Shown here piece after piece: positions 12,622 through 14,273 of a DNA stretch of 14,273 nucleotides. Under the pieces are notes generated by a model that worked only from the letters and a program-made list of their open reading frames with translations, was not told where the DNA came from and did no database searches. This DNA is from JBBKWG01 sp037968835 (GTDB lineage: Bacteria; Pseudomonadota; Alphaproteobacteria; Rhodobacterales; Rhodobacteraceae): NCBI GenBank assembly GCA_037968835.1, contig JBBKWG010000225.1, forward strand, positions 1 to 14,273. Reading direction: 5' to 3'. A program made the position numbers and the translations under genes. Position 1 is the first letter of the stretch, and every line of letters starts with the position of its first letter.

Positions 12622-12647
12622 GACGTCCATTCGCCTGTTGATGGTTC
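12622..12647 (-). promoter_or_regulatory. Candidate ECF-sigma promoter upstream of the EF-hand gene
   Basis: On the minus strand, GAACC (12647-12643) and CGTC (12625-12622, continuing as CGTCTGA) are separated by 17 bases. Known ECF promoters pair GGAAC(C) with CGTC/CGTT over 16-17 bases; here the first G of GGAACC is A. Transcription would start near 12615, leaving a leader of about 15 bases that still includes the AGGAG ribosome binding site. If real, the sigma factor encoded downstream could autoregulate the whole cluster. Confidence 0.4.
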
Positions 12648-12803
12648 TCTAACGAGGGGCGGCAGGGTTTCCGTCGAAATTCGGAGAGATTTTGTCCGGC
12701 CATTCGTTGCCGCCATGCGCGACATCCCGACGCAAGGACATTTCGCTGGGTTTAGTTCCGGATTAAGTGTCGTCACATTCCGGATATGTCAGGAACCGAG
12801 CCC

Positions 12804-13205
12804 ATGTTTGATCAGACGCCTGAAGACGAGACCGAGCCGCACGAACGCGAAGTGCGACCGGCATTGCTCAGAGGTTGGCGTCGGCGTTGTCCAAACTGCG
12901 GCAAGGGTCCGATGATGAAATCCTATTTGAAAGTGCGCGACGCCTGCCCGGTGTGCGACGAGAATCTTTCGCATCACCGTGCCGATGACGGCCCCGCGTA
13001 TCTGACAATTCTTATCGTGGGTCACCTGATGGCGCCCGGCATCATCTGGGCGTTCACGACATTCCGACCCGACCCGATGGTTCTCGCTTCTGTATTCACC
13101 GTAGGCTGCGTAGCGCTTTCGCTGTATTTGTTGCCCCGGCTAAAAGGCGTGATCGTGGGGCTGCAATGGGCAAAGCGCATGTATGGGTTTGGCGCGCTTG
13201 GATAG
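12804..13205 (+). CDS. DUF983 domain-containing membrane protein with a four-Cys zinc-ribbon-like motif
   Basis: A 133-residue member of the DUF983 family, whose function is not established. The cytoplasmic N-terminal part carries CPNC (C29, C32) and CPVC (C48, C51), a likely zinc-binding knuckle pair, followed by the conserved HHRADDGPAYLTILIVGH motif. Two membrane segments lie near 66-86 and 92-111. The ATG at 12804 was preferred because AGGA lies 9 bases before it; an in-frame ATG at 12786 would add six residues but has no visible ribosome binding site. The NUDIX gene begins 10 bases after its stop (or overlaps it, if the earlier NUDIX start is used), so the two form an operon. Confidence 0.87.
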   Translation: MFDQTPEDETEPHEREVRPALLRGWRRRCPNCGKGPMMKSYLKVRDACPVCDENLSHHRADDGPAYLTILIVGHLMAPGIIWAFTTFRPDPMVLASVFTVGCVALSLYLLPRLKGVIVGLQWAKRMYGFGALG

Positions 13206-13215
13206 CGGCGACCGC

Positions 13216-13884
13216 ATGATCGCCGATGCCCCAATACGGGACGCAGCGACTATCATCCTCGTGCGCGATCCCGATACGGCGCCGTCCGTTCTGATGGGGC
13301 TGCGCGGGAAAGGTGCCGTGTTCATGCCCGACAAGTACGTATTTCCCGGCGGGGCAGTCGACCCCGACGACGGCGAAATTCGTTTGGTCGGTAAACTGAG
13401 CGACGTTTGCACGCGGCGACTTGGCCTTCATTCTCAAGGTGCGAGTGCAAATGCGCTTGCTGCGACCGCGATCCGTGAACTGTGGGAAGAGACTGGCCTG
13501 ATCCTTGGACATTCCGATGTCTGGGACGATGCGCCCGCCGACTGGCGCGAATTTGCGCGGGCAGGTTACCGTCCCGACGCGTCGCCGCTTGCATTGTTTT
13601 TTCGTGCAGTGACACCACCCGGACGGCCCCGCCGTTTCGATGCACGCTTCTTCCTGGCCAACGCCGCAGATCTGGCATCTGACCCCGGCGAGATGCCTGA
13701 GGCGTCGGACGAACTTTCACATCTGCATTGGGTTACGCTTGCTGACGCACGAAAGCTCAATCTGGCCTTCATCACCCAACTGGTTCTGGCCGAACTCAAC
13801 CGTCATTTGCCCTCGACCGGCGCCCCGGATTCGGTTCCGTTTGTGCGCAATGACACTTTGGACAGTCAGGTCGTCTGGCTTTAG
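13216..13884 (+). CDS. NUDIX hydrolase (NUDT19/CoA-diphosphatase-like type)
   Basis: A 222-residue hydrolase of a nucleoside-diphosphate-linked substrate. The core begins RDAATIILVRDPD. FPGGAVDPDDGE (43-54) is the Gly-rich start of the NUDIX fold, and R87-E-L-W-E-E-T-G-L95 is the REUXEEXGU half of the NUDIX box, which holds the catalytic and metal-binding glutamates. About 30 residues separate the two motifs, where the classical box is contiguous; this split pattern is seen in NUDT19-like proteins, some of which cleave CoA species. The exact substrate cannot be told from sequence. The ATG at 13216 avoids overlap with DUF983; an ATG at 13183 would add 11 residues and overlap it by 23 bases. 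Its stop overlaps the convergent transporter stop by 4 bases. Confidence 0.87.
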   Translation: MIADAPIRDAATIILVRDPDTAPSVLMGLRGKGAVFMPDKYVFPGGAVDPDDGEIRLVGKLSDVCTRRLGLHSQGASANALAATAIRELWEETGLILGHSDVWDDAPADWREFARAGYRPDASPLALFFRAVTPPGRPRRFDARFFLANAADLASDPGEMPEASDELSHLHWVTLADARKLNLAFITQLVLAELNRHLPSTGAPDSVPFVRNDTLDSQVVWL

Positions 13885-14273
13885 CCGACGATCGCGACCA
13901 CGATGATCGACGCCGTCAGCACCGCCATCCCCAGTGTTTCGCGGGAGCCGATCTTTTCCCGGAACCACAATGCGCCCATGGCCAGCGAAAAGATCAACTC
14001 GATCTGGCCGACTGCGAAAACATACGCCGCACTTTGCAGCGAGAAAGCGGCGAACCAGCACCAGCTTCCGATCAGCGAGAACAGTCCGACCATTGACGAA
14101 ATGCGCCACGAACGGATCGTTGCGGTGATCTGACCCGGCTCCCGAAAATGTAGCCAGAGGCCCAGAATGGCGGTTTGCCAACCCGTTACCAAAGCGAGCG
14201 TCACCCCCGAGCGCAGCAGCAGGTCGTCTGTGTCAAGCTCCAGCGTTGCGCCGCGATAGGCGACGGCTGAGAG
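13881..14273 (-). CDS. EamA/DMT-superfamily transporter, C-terminal part, 5' truncated by window edge
   Basis: The frame is open through the window end, so the start lies outside; about 130 C-terminal residues are visible. They hold four hydrophobic segments in the pattern of the second EamA repeat: SGVTLALVTGWQTAILGLWL, MVGLFSLIGSWCWFAAFSL, the conserved AAYVFAVGQIELIFSLAMGALWFREKI, and GMAVLTASIIVVAIVG. The FREKIG(S)RETLGM turn between the last two helices is characteristic of these drug/metabolite exporters. A GTG at 14204 could be mistaken for a start but lies inside the protein. Its substrate is unknown. It converges on the NUDIX gene with overlapping stop codons. Confidence 0.85.
   Translation of the reverse strand, partial: LSAVAYRGATLELDTDDLLLRSGVTLALVTGWQTAILGLWLHFREPGQITATIRSWRISSMVGLFSLIGSWCWFAAFSLQSAAYVFAVGQIELIFSLAMGALWFREKIGSRETLGMAVLTASIIVVAIVG

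Noticed and set aside
1..14273. Search for CRISPR arrays, tRNA/rRNA genes, insertion sequences, integrases and attachment sites.
   Set aside because: No repeat-spacer pattern, no cloverleaf-like or rRNA-like stretch, and no transposase or integrase motifs were seen; the window looks like resident chromosome.

Overview
The window reads as ordinary chromosome of an alphaproteobacterium, most likely Rhodobacterales (roseobacter/Paracoccus-like). Evidence: moderately high GC with strong third-position bias, a phaZ / phaC-phaP locus in the arrangement typical of that order, a PleD-type diguanylate cyclase beside a DUF3572 gene, and a DUF983-NUDIX pair. No tRNA, rRNA, CRISPR array, transposase or integrase was found. 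Genes are densely packed, and there is no gene-free stretch longer than 300 bases.

Region 1 (1-4932, + strand) is a polyamine-type (PotABCD-like) ABC importer operon: the 3' end of the ATPase gene, a periplasmic binding protein, a small DUF1330 protein, an unusually large permease with a ~235-residue extracytoplasmic insertion, and a second permease. A single-domain response regulator follows. Two RNA-scale structures stand out: interleaved 8-bp inverted repeats with pseudoknot topology just upstream of the binding-protein ribosome binding site, and a 10-bp GC hairpin after the binding-protein gene.

Region 2 (4939-8800) is the polyhydroxyalkanoate (PHA) storage locus: phaP and phaC on the minus strand and the intracellular depolymerase phaZ divergent on the plus strand. 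The synthase makes the polymer, the phasin coats the granule and the depolymerase mobilises it. The phaP promoter carries two PhaR-type CTGC-N3-GCAG sites, one inside the -35/-10 spacer. The usual phaR gene is not next to phaP: a terminator and the response regulator lie there. A near-perfect 21-bp palindrome sits in the phaZ leader.

Region 3 (8811-10612) holds a DUF3572 protein and, divergently, a PleD-like diguanylate cyclase. Its output domain (GGEEF plus RxxD inhibitory site) is intact, but its first receiver has lost the phosphoacceptor (Gly at the Asp53 position).

Region 4 (10593-12599, minus strand) is the most interesting regulatory unit: a secreted protein with four EF-hand loops, an ECF sigma factor, a single-pass membrane protein in the anti-sigma position and a membrane-anchored Spy/CnrX-like periplasmic protein. 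The last three genes overlap by 8 and 4 bases. The layout resembles the CnrH-CnrY-CnrX metal-sensing module, but the sensor has one His and no Cys, and a calcium-type EF-hand protein heads the cluster behind a candidate ECF promoter.

Region 5 (12804-14273) holds a DUF983 membrane protein, a NUDIX hydrolase and, convergent, the 3' part of an EamA/DMT-family transporter cut by the window edge.
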